Shown: piece by piece, positions 8,058-15,609 of the stretch
Position numbering within the stretch: position 1 is the stretch's first letter
Layout of the letters: the number at the start of each line of letters is the position of its first letter
NCBI GenBank assembly: GCA_035495315.1
Contig: DATJGF010000075.1
Coordinates: forward strand, 1-64,000
Direction of reading: 5' to 3'
Length of the DNA: 64,000 nucleotides
Origin: DATJGF01 sp035495315
GTDB lineage: Bacteria; Verrucomicrobiota; Verrucomicrobiia; Limisphaerales; UBA8199
Notes under the pieces: model-generated
Told to the model about the DNA's origin: nothing
The model's database searches: none
What the model saw: only the letters and a program-made list of their open reading frames with translations
Translations under genes and position numbers: made by a program

Positions 8058-11000
8058 ATGCAAAGAAACATCCCCAAAAATCCCCACCCCGGGCAGCGAC
8101 GGTGGTCAAACCTCGTCGCATCCGTTGGTTTGGTGTCACTGGCAGCTGGCTGGACCCTCACCGCCTCTGCGGGTGACCGGTTCTATAACTTCGACCCCCC
8201 CAACGGCGATCCCGCCGCCTCGGGCTTCGTTCGGTTCGGCAGCCAGGTAGATGGCTCCTGGCATACCAACAACGGCGCCAGCGGTTCGGATACTGACGGT
8301 TTCCTAGAAATCACCGACGCGGTTAACGGCCAGACCCTCGGCGTGTTGTTCCCGTTGGATTACTTCACCAACGCGGATCAATCCATCGTCGCACTGCCAC
8401 TCAAAGGCTTCTTTATCGAAGCCGACGTGCGCATCGGCAACGCCACTGGGAACAATGGACGTCCGGCTGACGGCTTCAGCATCAGCTATGCGAAATCCAG
8501 CGGCCAGGCACTTGCCAATCCCGCAGATGACCCGGTCGTCTATTGGGGTAAACAGGGCCAGTTCCGCGGTTGGGCCGGTGGTGACTCCGATGACCAGGCC
8601 CGCGAACCCTCGAGCTTCAATTTCGGGACCGGTGCTGGCGTACTGGATCCGCTTCCGTGCGATAGCGGCACCGCCGAAAACGGTACCAAGACCGGTGTAT
8701 CGGTCCAATTCGACACCTGGTCGGGCAACCGCATCCTCAACGAAAACGGCCTGGCCGATGCCGATAACGTCGGTTGGCGCGTCCATTTTAACGGCAAAAT
8801 GCTGCAACGAATTCTCGCGCAGCCGCCATCCGGGCCTATTAACAGCCAGGACGGCGCCAATGACCTCAACGGTTTGAATGTCTGTCCCGCACTTAGCACG
8901 ACGACGTGGGAGCAACCCGTTGACGATCCGGCTTGCCGGCTCGCGGTCTGTAATGACACCAACAGCATCCAGACCGGTCCTTACAACGTCGCATCTAGCG
9001 GTTCCGTCAGCAATCTCTGCTGGACCCACTTCTCGATCGAGTTGACGACCAACACTCCGCACTTGCTGACAGTCAAGTTCAAAGGCCGTACTTTGATCGA
9101 AAATTTTGCGCTCACGAACTTCCAGCCTTTCGTCGGGCAGCTCGTCATGGGCGGCCGCACCGGCGGCGCCAATGAAAACCGCGACATCGATAACGTGCAC
9201 ATTATTACCTACCCGTCTGTGCAAGCGGTCTTCGGCGGTATCTCCAGCAGTTCGTTCTACATTAATGACTTCACCGTTCTGCTCCAAAACCTCGGTCCGG
9301 CAAAGGTCACCAGCATCGACGTGCTGACTTTGGACGGTGTCGACATCAAGGCCGCGGCAGGCACGACGATCACACTAGGTGATCCGAATAACACGATCAA
9401 ATATGTGCCCCCGACCGCCTTCCCGGGCGGTTCAGGCCACGTCATAGCAATCACCTATACCGACGCCATTGGGAATCAAAACAGTGCGACCGTCGGTTTC
9501 GCCACCACGCAGTGGGCTACCTTGCCCGCTTCGGCATCGGTGCCGGCCGCTTCGATTGATACAGGTGCGCAGAACCAGGGCTTCCGTGTCGCCATCCACC
9601 AGACCGATCAGGGCGAACCCAATCGCCAATACTGGGCAGACGAGCAACTCGAAGGCCTGCACGGCACCAATTGGCTTGACTTCTCGACGCTGGGCAACGT
9701 GGTTAATGGCGAAGTCGTTTGGCAAGATGTCGTTGACTTCGGCAATGCTCCGCCGCAGACGGGCCAGTTTGGTCCAGACCGCGATTGGGCGAACTTCAAC
9801 GTCCCCGCTACGGGTTTTGATAATGACAACAATCTCGCGGCGGCGTTTACAGCTTATCTGTACTTCCCGCAGCCTGGGTTGTACGTCATGGGCGGCAACA
9901 GCGATGACGGCCTGCGCGTCACCTACGCCGCCAACTCGCACGACCTGTTGGGTGCGACGGTTCCAGGCCTGTCTGCCGACGTCGGCCGTGGCATTGGCGC
10001 CGATCAGAACGTTGGCGCGCTGCTGGTCACGAACGCCGGTTATTACGGCTTCCGTTATCTGTTCTACAACGGTGGTGGCGGTTGCAACGTTGAATGGTAC
10101 TTGAAGGCCACACCAGCCGGTGTCACCAACGTGCTCGTCAATGACGTCCTGAACAATCCCACCACGGCGATCAAAGCCTACCAGGTCAGTTCGGCTGCTC
10201 CGCCGTACTTCAGCTTTGCCGAACCGCCACTGAATGATGACCAGGTCCTGCCCAGGGCAACCCTCAAGTGGGGGATTAGCGACGCGAGCACGACGGTAAA
10301 ATCCAGCTCGGTAGTTCTCAAAATCAATGGTACGACCATGTCTCCCACGATCACCAGTTCCGGTGGCGTGACAACCATTGTCCAGCCGCCGCCCGCGGCC
10401 AACTGGCTCAACGGAACCAACAGCGTCGAGATCACCTTCCAGGACTCCGCCAATGCCAATTATGACTACAAGTACAACTTCGTCGTGCCGACCTTCTCGC
10501 AGGTGACACTGACGACCGATCTGCTGAGCGCGCCCGGTTCCGGCAACACCTCGGGCTTCCGTCTGCGCGGGTTCCAGACGCCCAATACCAATATCCTTAA
10601 CGGCTGGAGAAACATCGTCCAGATGGCGAACCAGGCGTTGAATGGGTTCATGGGCGCGAACGTCGCCGACCTCAGTTCGTTCACGCATAACGGCGAGTAT
10701 TGGGAGACTGGCGTCATCAACTACTCCCAGAATAACGCGGGTGCCCTTACCCAGAACGGTGACTTCAGAGACACCAGCGGCTTCCCGGACAAGGTATTCC
10801 CAGGCCTGGGCACTTGGAATGCCCCATCGGGCGTCAACAAGGGTGACAACGACGCGATGGAAATCCGCGCCTATGTCGAATTCCCCGCCTCCGGCCTCTA
10901 CCTGATGGGTGTCAATAGCGACGACGGTTTCCGCGTCACGGAAGGCGAATCGACCAGCTCCAAGAGCATGCTGTCGATCGCCGCACCAGCCGGTATCGCG

Positions 11001-11813
11001 GGCGACGTCGCAGCGATGATGACGCAGAATGGCCTCGACGGTTCCGCCTTCGGCGGTCCGCTACCCAGACCCGCTATCACGGCCCAGGCGGTCCTGTGCG
11101 ACCCACCGTGGCCGACGGCCGTACCGAACAACGCCGCAGCGTTGAACGGCAAGATCGCCATCCTGCAGCGCGATGCTAATGGCGGAACCGCTGCTCATTC
11201 CGTCTGGGCGCAAAATGCCGGTGCAATCGCCGAAATCATTGTGTTCGCGGACACGGAAGGCGACGCGAATCTGCCTGGTATTTGGGGTGGCACGTCCGCT
11301 ACCACAAACCCGGTCATCACCACCACCTACCACGATGGCACGAACATCATGGCCCATGCGACCAAGGATGCCAACAGCCCCGTGCAGCTGACGATCGGCG
11401 ATGATTCCCACCTCGAATTGGGTATCGCCAATTACGGTAAAGGCTCTTCTGACATCATCTTTGGTGTCAACGTGCCTCAACCCGGTGTCTATCCGCTGCG
11501 TCTGATCTGGGAAAACGCCGGCGGCGACCAGAACTGCGAGTGGTTTGTTATTGATGCCGCGTCAGGTGACCGCACGCTTATCAACGCGACCAACTCGCCA
11601 GTTAAGGCGTGGATAAATCGCACCTTCGTGCCGCCAATCAATCCGAAGCTGACCTTCGGGAAGTCGGGCAATTCCTGGGTGTTGACTTACGAAGGGACAC
11701 TGTACTCTTCCTCGACAGCTAACGGGACTTATACTCCTGTGACCGGCGCGAGCAGCCCGTACACCATCCCCTCGACCACGACAGTTCAATTCTACCGAGC
11801 GCACTCACCATAG
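8058..11813 (+). CDS. Large secreted PA14-like / PA-domain surface protein
   Basis: A 1251-residue exported protein. The signal peptide runs to about residue 38 (LVASVGLVSLAAGWTLTASAG). The next ~350 residues look like a lectin- or LamG-like beta-sandwich (DGFSISYA, VQFDTWSG, FVGQLVMGGRTGG). Two similar segments (about 500-700 and 830-1130) contain YLYFPQPGLYVMGGNSDDGLR and AYVEFPASGLYLMGVNSDDG, typical of PA14/GLEYA-like ligand-binding folds. The second is interrupted by a protease-associated-type insert (LNGKIAILQRD... AQNAGAIAEIIVF). The C-terminus ends in the short SSSTANGTYTPV...FYRAHSP module. A cell-surface carbohydrate-binding role is inferred. No catalytic domain is recognised. Confidence 0.75.
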   Translation: MQRNIPKNPHPGQRRWSNLVASVGLVSLAAGWTLTASAGDRFYNFDPPNGDPAASGFVRFGSQVDGSWHTNNGASGSDTDGFLEITDAVNGQTLGVLFPLDYFTNADQSIVALPLKGFFIEADVRIGNATGNNGRPADGFSISYAKSSGQALANPADDPVVYWGKQGQFRGWAGGDSDDQAREPSSFNFGTGAGVLDPLPCDSGTAENGTKTGVSVQFDTWSGNRILNENGLADADNVGWRVHFNGKMLQRILAQPPSGPINSQDGANDLNGLNVCPALSTTTWEQPVDDPACRLAVCNDTNSIQTGPYNVASSGSVSNLCWTHFSIELTTNTPHLLTVKFKGRTLIENFALTNFQPFVGQLVMGGRTGGANENRDIDNVHIITYPSVQAVFGGISSSSFYINDFTVLLQNLGPAKVTSIDVLTLDGVDIKAAAGTTITLGDPNNTIKYVPPTAFPGGSGHVIAITYTDAIGNQNSATVGFATTQWATLPASASVPAASIDTGAQNQGFRVAIHQTDQGEPNRQYWADEQLEGLHGTNWLDFSTLGNVVNGEVVWQDVVDFGNAPPQTGQFGPDRDWANFNVPATGFDNDNNLAAAFTAYLYFPQPGLYVMGGNSDDGLRVTYAANSHDLLGATVPGLSADVGRGIGADQNVGALLVTNAGYYGFRYLFYNGGGGCNVEWYLKATPAGVTNVLVNDVLNNPTTAIKAYQVSSAAPPYFSFAEPPLNDDQVLPRATLKWGISDASTTVKSSSVVLKINGTTMSPTITSSGGVTTIVQPPPAANWLNGTNSVEITFQDSANANYDYKYNFVVPTFSQVTLTTDLLSAPGSGNTSGFRLRGFQTPNTNILNGWRNIVQMANQALNGFMGANVADLSSFTHNGEYWETGVINYSQNNAGALTQNGDFRDTSGFPDKVFPGLGTWNAPSGVNKGDNDAMEIRAYVEFPASGLYLMGVNSDDGFRVTEGESTSSKSMLSIAAPAGIAGDVAAMMTQNGLDGSAFGGPLPRPAITAQAVLCDPPWPTAVPNNAAALNGKIAILQRDANGGTAAHSVWAQNAGAIAEIIVFADTEGDANLPGIWGGTSATTNPVITTTYHDGTNIMAHATKDANSPVQLTIGDDSHLELGIANYGKGSSDIIFGVNVPQPGVYPLRLIWENAGGDQNCEWFVIDAASGDRTLINATNSPVKAWINRTFVPPINPKLTFGKSGNSWVLTYEGTLYSSSTANGTYTPVTGASSPYTIPSTTTVQFYRAHSP

Positions 11814-11838
11814 CGCCTCGCTAGACAGCTAACTTCAG

Positions 11839-11871
11839 AGAGACCGGACCGAAAGGTCCGGTCTCTTTTTT
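11839..11871 (+). terminator. Rho-independent terminator
   Basis: A perfect 12-bp stem, AGAGACCGGACC / GGTCCGGTCTCT, closes on a GAAA tetraloop and runs into a T-tract. It lies 25 bases after the stop of the large surface-protein gene. This is the clearest intrinsic terminator in the window. Confidence 0.95.
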
Positions 11872-11914
11872 ATTAAGCTCGTTCTGGCGCTGTCAGCAAC
11901 GACGATCGGTGCAC

Positions 11915-12034
11915 GCTCACTCAGCGAGACGGCAGCTCGACCCGCCTCCTAAATACGGGCTTCATCACAGCGACAACAGTTGTTGAACCTGCTGTCAACG
12001 CCAAGCCTTACCGTTACTGTTGTCAAGCCAAGCC
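11915..12034 (+). repeat. Long direct repeat, copy A
   Basis: About 120 bp closely matching copy B at 14062-14190 in the same orientation. The best-conserved stretches are CCTCCTAAATACGGGCTTC with the following ATCACAG, GACAACAGTTG, GCTGTCAACGCCAAGCC and CCGTTACTG. Differences are substitutions plus small insertions. No open reading frame or terminal inverted repeat is apparent inside it. Copies A and B bracket the cytochrome/monooxygenase/TPR gene and the structured element. Confidence 0.85.
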
Positions 12035-12039
12035 GCGCA

Positions 12040-12176
12040 CGATTAAAAGTGGATGCGAATGCGCTTTTGCTCCCCGTTGCTTCATCTCATTAACACCTCC
12101 ATTTATGGAGGTGTAACAGGTCCTCGGTGGATCGAACCCTTTCAAAGGGTTTGTCGCCACCGCCCACTTTTAATCG
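12040..12176. other. Structured inverted-repeat element, possible ncRNA or MITE-like
   Basis: A 13-bp outer inverted repeat, CGATTAAAAGTGG (12040-12052) and CCACTTTTAATCG (12164-12176), encloses two further hairpins. The first is ACACCTCCAT / ATGGAGGTGT (12093-12102 / 12105-12114), a perfect 10-bp stem. The second is CGGTGG / CCACCG (12125-12130 / 12157-12162) around AACCCTT / AAGGGTT. Together these can fold into a multi-branched structure on either strand. Whether it is transcribed is unknown. A small non-autonomous mobile palindrome is the alternative. Confidence 0.65.
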
Positions 12177-12327
12177 CACCTCGCCAAGCCTTTTACAGAA
12201 GTTGCTTGTTGCGTCGGTTTATTGGGCCTTTGATCTTCGCTCGCGAAAGTTTCGCTGCAATTGGTTTTGCGAGCAGTCGTCCGTATTCCAGTGTGCCGCC
12301 AATTCACAAGTAACCAAATGCGAGCGT

Positions 12328-14067
12328 TCAATTGTTGCGTCCCTGCTTCGCTTTCTGCAGCTCAGTCATAAGCTGGCGAGCGATTGGATCGTCAGGCTTG
12401 ATGCTAAGGGCGGTGCGCAGATGCTCCTGCGCCAACTGCAGCTTTCCTTGCTCTGCGAAGATCACTGCCAGATTACCGTGCGCGTCACAGTTTCCCGGGT
12501 TCAGCTTCAAAGCGGTCTCAAATTCCTGCTCCGCTTCGGCCAGTCGTTTTTGATCCCTTAGTACGAGGCCAAGCTTGTAGTGTGGATTATCGTTTTGCGG
12601 CTCCAATAAAGTGGCCTTTCGCAAATGTTGGATCGCCTCCTCCGGCTTGCCTTCAAAAAAACGAATGAATCCTAATTCGGTATGTACCTGGGCGTTGTTC
12701 GGATCGATTCGAAGCTGATATTCATCGTATTGAACGAAAGCGGCCCGTGTTTTGGCCGAGTAAGCCTCTGCGAGAATATTTGTTTGTTCGCTGAGCAGTG
12801 GAAGAAGCTGGAACCACAGTTCGGCCATTTCATCGCTGGCTTGCGGGCCGTACTTGACCTCCTTCGGCGGGGTGTTTGGGTTCAGCGCATTATTGGTTGA
12901 GTTATCATAGGTGTAACGCATTGAAAGGGTGGTGCCCCGGGGGAATGTCATCGGAGTGGTGTAGCGATAATCACCCTGCCAGTTGAAATCCCAATTCTTT
13001 ATCAGCAGCAGCCATTTCTTCGTTCCATCTGGTAATGTCGCGAACCCTTCCATCCGTTTGCACAGATAATGCGCGTGCGGCAGGACTCCAAGCACTTGGG
13101 AATCGACGGGCAAAACGAATCGGTCTTCAACCGAATAACTCTGCTCGCCAGGAGGGATATCGATAAGCCAATTCGCCAGGCCTATTTTGAAGCAGCTCCG
13201 GCTGGGCGGCTTGTGGGTGAAATATAGGCCGATTCGGCATTCGAGGACTTCAGGCTTGCCGGTCGGCCGTAAATGCATTTGCAAAATTAGATCGGAGTTC
13301 TCAGGTAAGGTCCACGGCAGATCTTCCGGCTCGAATGCCGGGAGCTTCCCGGGTTGCCATCCGAGAAAATGGCCTTCTGGCATTTCGACCCCCTGTGGCA
13401 ATGCCATTCCGGGGAAACCTGGGCTTCCATCCTGCCCATCCATTCTTCGGCACTTGCGGCCACAATCTACCTTGATAAAGGCGTGATGCACGATTCTGGG
13501 GTTCGCTGGTTGAAACTCAATTCCCCTGATAAAATGCGGCCCCGTGACCGAAACGGGAACAATGAAGTTGCGATAAACGTCCTTGCCTTCAGCAGGCAAG
13601 GTGAAGGTGCCGGGCAATTTCAAAACCACGTCAGGTTTCCCCAGGACCCAGTTCTCTGGCCAGTGCGGGGGCGGCGGCAAGTCCGATGGGTTTCCCTCAA
13701 CAGTTCCCTCCGTTGCCCATTGGCGAACCAGGTCGATTTGAGCGGCAGTCAAGGTTCGCGCGTCCGCGAACTCGCCATAACCGGGCTCGGGAAGCCAAGG
13801 CGGCATATATCGTCGTTGCGTCACATCGACGATTTGCTTCGCCCGTCTTTTCACATCAGCGTAGCTCAATAACGCGAATGGAGCCGATTGGCCCGGCCGA
13901 TGGCAGACAGCGCAGTGCTCGAAAATCAGCGGAGCAATATCGCGCGTGAATGTCGGCGACCCCTTGTCGGTGGATTGCTTTTGCGATGCGTCAACCGCCC
14001 CAAGCGCGCTTGAACAGAGCAGCGAGGTGACCAGACCTGTAATGGTAGGTGCTATCGGCAGGCTCAC
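12328..14067 (-). CDS. Cytochrome c / copper type II monooxygenase-like / TPR protein
   Basis: A 579-residue exported protein from a GTG start, with a signal-like N-terminus (APTITGLVTSLLCSSALGAV). It carries one heme c motif, CAVCH at about residue 54-58, in the context FEHCAVCHRPGQSAPFALL. A central region follows (about 155-430) with HHAFIKV, LQMHLRP and GVLPHAHYLCK, matching histidine positions of ascorbate-dependent copper monooxygenases (PHM/DBH fold). Three or so TPR units form the C-terminus (from about 450). The periplasmic heme next to a copper-type domain suggests electron transfer to a redox centre, but the substrate is unknown. The GTG start codon falls at the edge of direct-repeat copy B. 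Confidence 0.8.
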   Translation of the reverse strand: MSLPIAPTITGLVTSLLCSSALGAVDASQKQSTDKGSPTFTRDIAPLIFEHCAVCHRPGQSAPFALLSYADVKRRAKQIVDVTQRRYMPPWLPEPGYGEFADARTLTAAQIDLVRQWATEGTVEGNPSDLPPPPHWPENWVLGKPDVVLKLPGTFTLPAEGKDVYRNFIVPVSVTGPHFIRGIEFQPANPRIVHHAFIKVDCGRKCRRMDGQDGSPGFPGMALPQGVEMPEGHFLGWQPGKLPAFEPEDLPWTLPENSDLILQMHLRPTGKPEVLECRIGLYFTHKPPSRSCFKIGLANWLIDIPPGEQSYSVEDRFVLPVDSQVLGVLPHAHYLCKRMEGFATLPDGTKKWLLLIKNWDFNWQGDYRYTTPMTFPRGTTLSMRYTYDNSTNNALNPNTPPKEVKYGPQASDEMAELWFQLLPLLSEQTNILAEAYSAKTRAAFVQYDEYQLRIDPNNAQVHTELGFIRFFEGKPEEAIQHLRKATLLEPQNDNPHYKLGLVLRDQKRLAEAEQEFETALKLNPGNCDAHGNLAVIFAEQGKLQLAQEHLRTALSIKPDDPIARQLMTELQKAKQGRNN

Positions 14068-14190
14068 TCAGACAACACGGGCAGTTCGACCTGCCTCCTA
14101 AATACGGGCTTCATCACAGTGACAACAGTTGCTGAACCGCATGAAGCTGTCAACGCCAAGCCACACCGTTACTGCCGTAACGCCAAGCCG
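14062..14190 (+). repeat. Long direct repeat, copy B
   Basis: About 129 bp, the partner of copy A at 11915-12034, in the same orientation. It lies immediately upstream of, and slightly overlaps, the start of the minus-strand cytochrome/TPR gene, so it includes that gene's leader and probable promoter region. It ends about 100 bp from tRNA-Leu. Confidence 0.85.
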
Positions 14191-14285
14191 ATCTTAGAGA
14201 AGACCACTATGGTGAATCAACAATGCCGGCGCAATCCTCGCCTCTACCTCCCCTAAGCGCGGCAATAACTCTGCCCCATTTTACA

Positions 14286-14370
14286 TGGTGGGCGCGACAG
14301 GGGTCGAACCTGCAAGGATTGCTCCAAAGGATCCTAAGTCCTTCGCGTCTGCCAATTCCGCCACGCGCCC
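14286..14370 (-). tRNA. tRNA-Leu (anticodon UAG)
   Basis: On the minus strand the acceptor stem GGGCGCG pairs with CGCGCCC, followed by discriminator A and an encoded CCA (14286-14288). The anticodon arm is AAGGA-CTTAGGA-TCCTT with anticodon TAG. A long variable arm (TGGAGCAATCCTTG) and the T-arm CAGGTTCGACCCCTG complete a class II tRNA of 85 nt. It reads CUA and other CUN leucine codons. Confidence 0.97.
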
Positions 14371-14820
14371 ATTGAGCAATTAGACTGACAAACAAGTGCT
14401 TACAGTCGAAGCGAAAACTGAGATTCAAGATCTTGTTGGTGTTGAGGTGCCAGTACACCCAATCTCATGCACTCACTTTCGCAAAGGTGAGGGATTCACG
14501 CAAGGAACCAATGCGAGGGCCCATGGCGCCCCAAGTGGATTTGGGTATTCTGGCGTAAGATTTTTTTACTGCTCCATCCCGGTCTGCGGTAGAAGCCTTG
14601 ATCCTTGATTTGGAAGGAAGTTCCGGTGCCGGCAAAATTGGTTAAAGTGTGCCTCAATGATGCCGATAGACCGGAAGGACTGAATAGGGCCTCATAATGG
14701 AGCAAAAGGCTGATGCCTTTCGCCAGGTCAATCTGCGGTTATTATTTGACAAAAATGGTGTAGCTAAGTGAAGGCATCTGAGCCAGCAATGCTCAACGGC
14801 GGAATGCCACATGCGTTGTT
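14371..14820. other. Intergenic region, no gene recognised
   Basis: About 450 bp between tRNA-Leu and the tandem-HTH gene. It holds a weak hairpin (CTCACTTT / AAAGGTGAG near 14473-14492) and an isolated TTGACA at 14746 without a matching -10. Short reading frames here have no recognisable domain. Nothing further is supported. Confidence 0.6.
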
Positions 14821-15435
14821 ATGTGTACCGTAAAGGCTGACTTACCCAAATCCTCCCAACATCCACCCAACCGCCTTATTCTTCTTGTTGGGGCTGATTC
14901 AGCGGCCCGCGCGGCTACGGCGAATAGTTTTGCCGAGCGGACTTTAATCCCCAAGAGGCTGACGCCTCGGGAAGAGCAGGTGTTGAAATTCATCGTCGAG
15001 GGTCTGACCAATAAACAAATCGCGCGGGAAATTCACGTCAGCGTCAAGACTGTGGAGAAGCACCGACAGGAGATTATGAACAAGCTCCGGATACACCATA
15101 CGGCGGGGCTGACTTGCTATGCGCTGGCCAACGGCATTTGTTTTCCACGCACGGTTAGTGCATCGATGGCGCGTCGTGTGCCGAGTTCCCGAGGCAATTG
15201 CTCGACACCGGTTGAAGAGGCGTCTCACAATCGTGCGATCACGAGGCGTGAAACGGAGGTGCTGCGGCTTATTGCTGAAGGCATGCTGAACAAACAAATC
15301 GCGGCCGAGCTGAACCTGAGCGTCAAAACCGTCATAAACCATCGGCAGGAAGTGATGAAGCGGCTGAACATCCATCACATTGCCGGATTGACGCGCTACG
15401 CTGTCTCAAATGGGCTCCTGAATCAACGACAGTAG
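14821..15435 (+). CDS. Protein with two tandem LuxR-type HTH domains
   Basis: The 204-residue protein has two complete GerE/LuxR-type DNA-binding domains. The first is at about residues 47-107 (LTPREEQVLKFIVEG, TNKQIAREI, VSVKTVEKHR) and the second at 140-200 (ITRRETEVLRLIAEG, LNKQIAAEL, LSVKTVINHR). There is no receiver, PAS or autoinducer domain; the first 45 residues are unrecognised. LuxR-type proteins normally carry a single HTH and dimerise to bind a palindrome, so this protein could bind a two-half-site operator as a monomer. It is probably a transcription regulator. The next gene (15610) is a receiver-HDOD protein, which may be functionally related. Confidence 0.9.
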   Translation: MCTVKADLPKSSQHPPNRLILLVGADSAARAATANSFAERTLIPKRLTPREEQVLKFIVEGLTNKQIAREIHVSVKTVEKHRQEIMNKLRIHHTAGLTCYALANGICFPRTVSASMARRVPSSRGNCSTPVEEASHNRAITRRETEVLRLIAEGMLNKQIAAELNLSVKTVINHRQEVMKRLNIHHIAGLTRYAVSNGLLNQRQ

Positions 15436-15609
15436 TGCATCATCCAAACAGCCCTCGACTGTCTGAAGTCCCTGTTCATCGCAGCGGCGTCTGCGTAACC
15501 AATTGTAATCAGCTGGTTTATTGGCCTGCTGAGGGGGGTTGTGATTCCAAGGCCGAGCGCGTGTCTGCTTTTTGATCTTGGTCAGGAATATGCTGCTATT
15601 TGACCCATT

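Larger units (their letters stand above)
11872..12327. other. Intergenic region holding repeat copy A and the structured element
   Basis: About 450 bp between the terminator and the end of the convergent cytochrome/TPR gene. Besides direct-repeat copy A and the inverted-repeat element, both listed separately, I see no convincing gene. Small reading frames here have no recognisable domain or ribosome site. Confidence 0.6.

Noticed and set aside
9432..10688. Long antisense reading frame inside the large surface-protein gene
   Set aside because: It has no recognisable domain and lies wholly opposite a well supported secreted protein; GC-rich shadow frame.
12121..12162. tRNA-like T-arm on the minus strand of the structured element
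   Set aside because: A GGGTTCGAT string occurs, but acceptor, anticodon and D arms are missing.
12053..12561. Small plus-strand frames over the structured element and the TPR gene end
   Set aside because: No RBS, no domain, and they overlap a supported gene and an RNA-like structure.
14207..14458. Frame running through tRNA-Leu
   Set aside because: It covers a complete tRNA gene, so it cannot be a real protein gene.
14746..14774. TTGACA as a promoter for the tandem-HTH gene
   Set aside because: No acceptable -10 hexamer at 16-19 bases.
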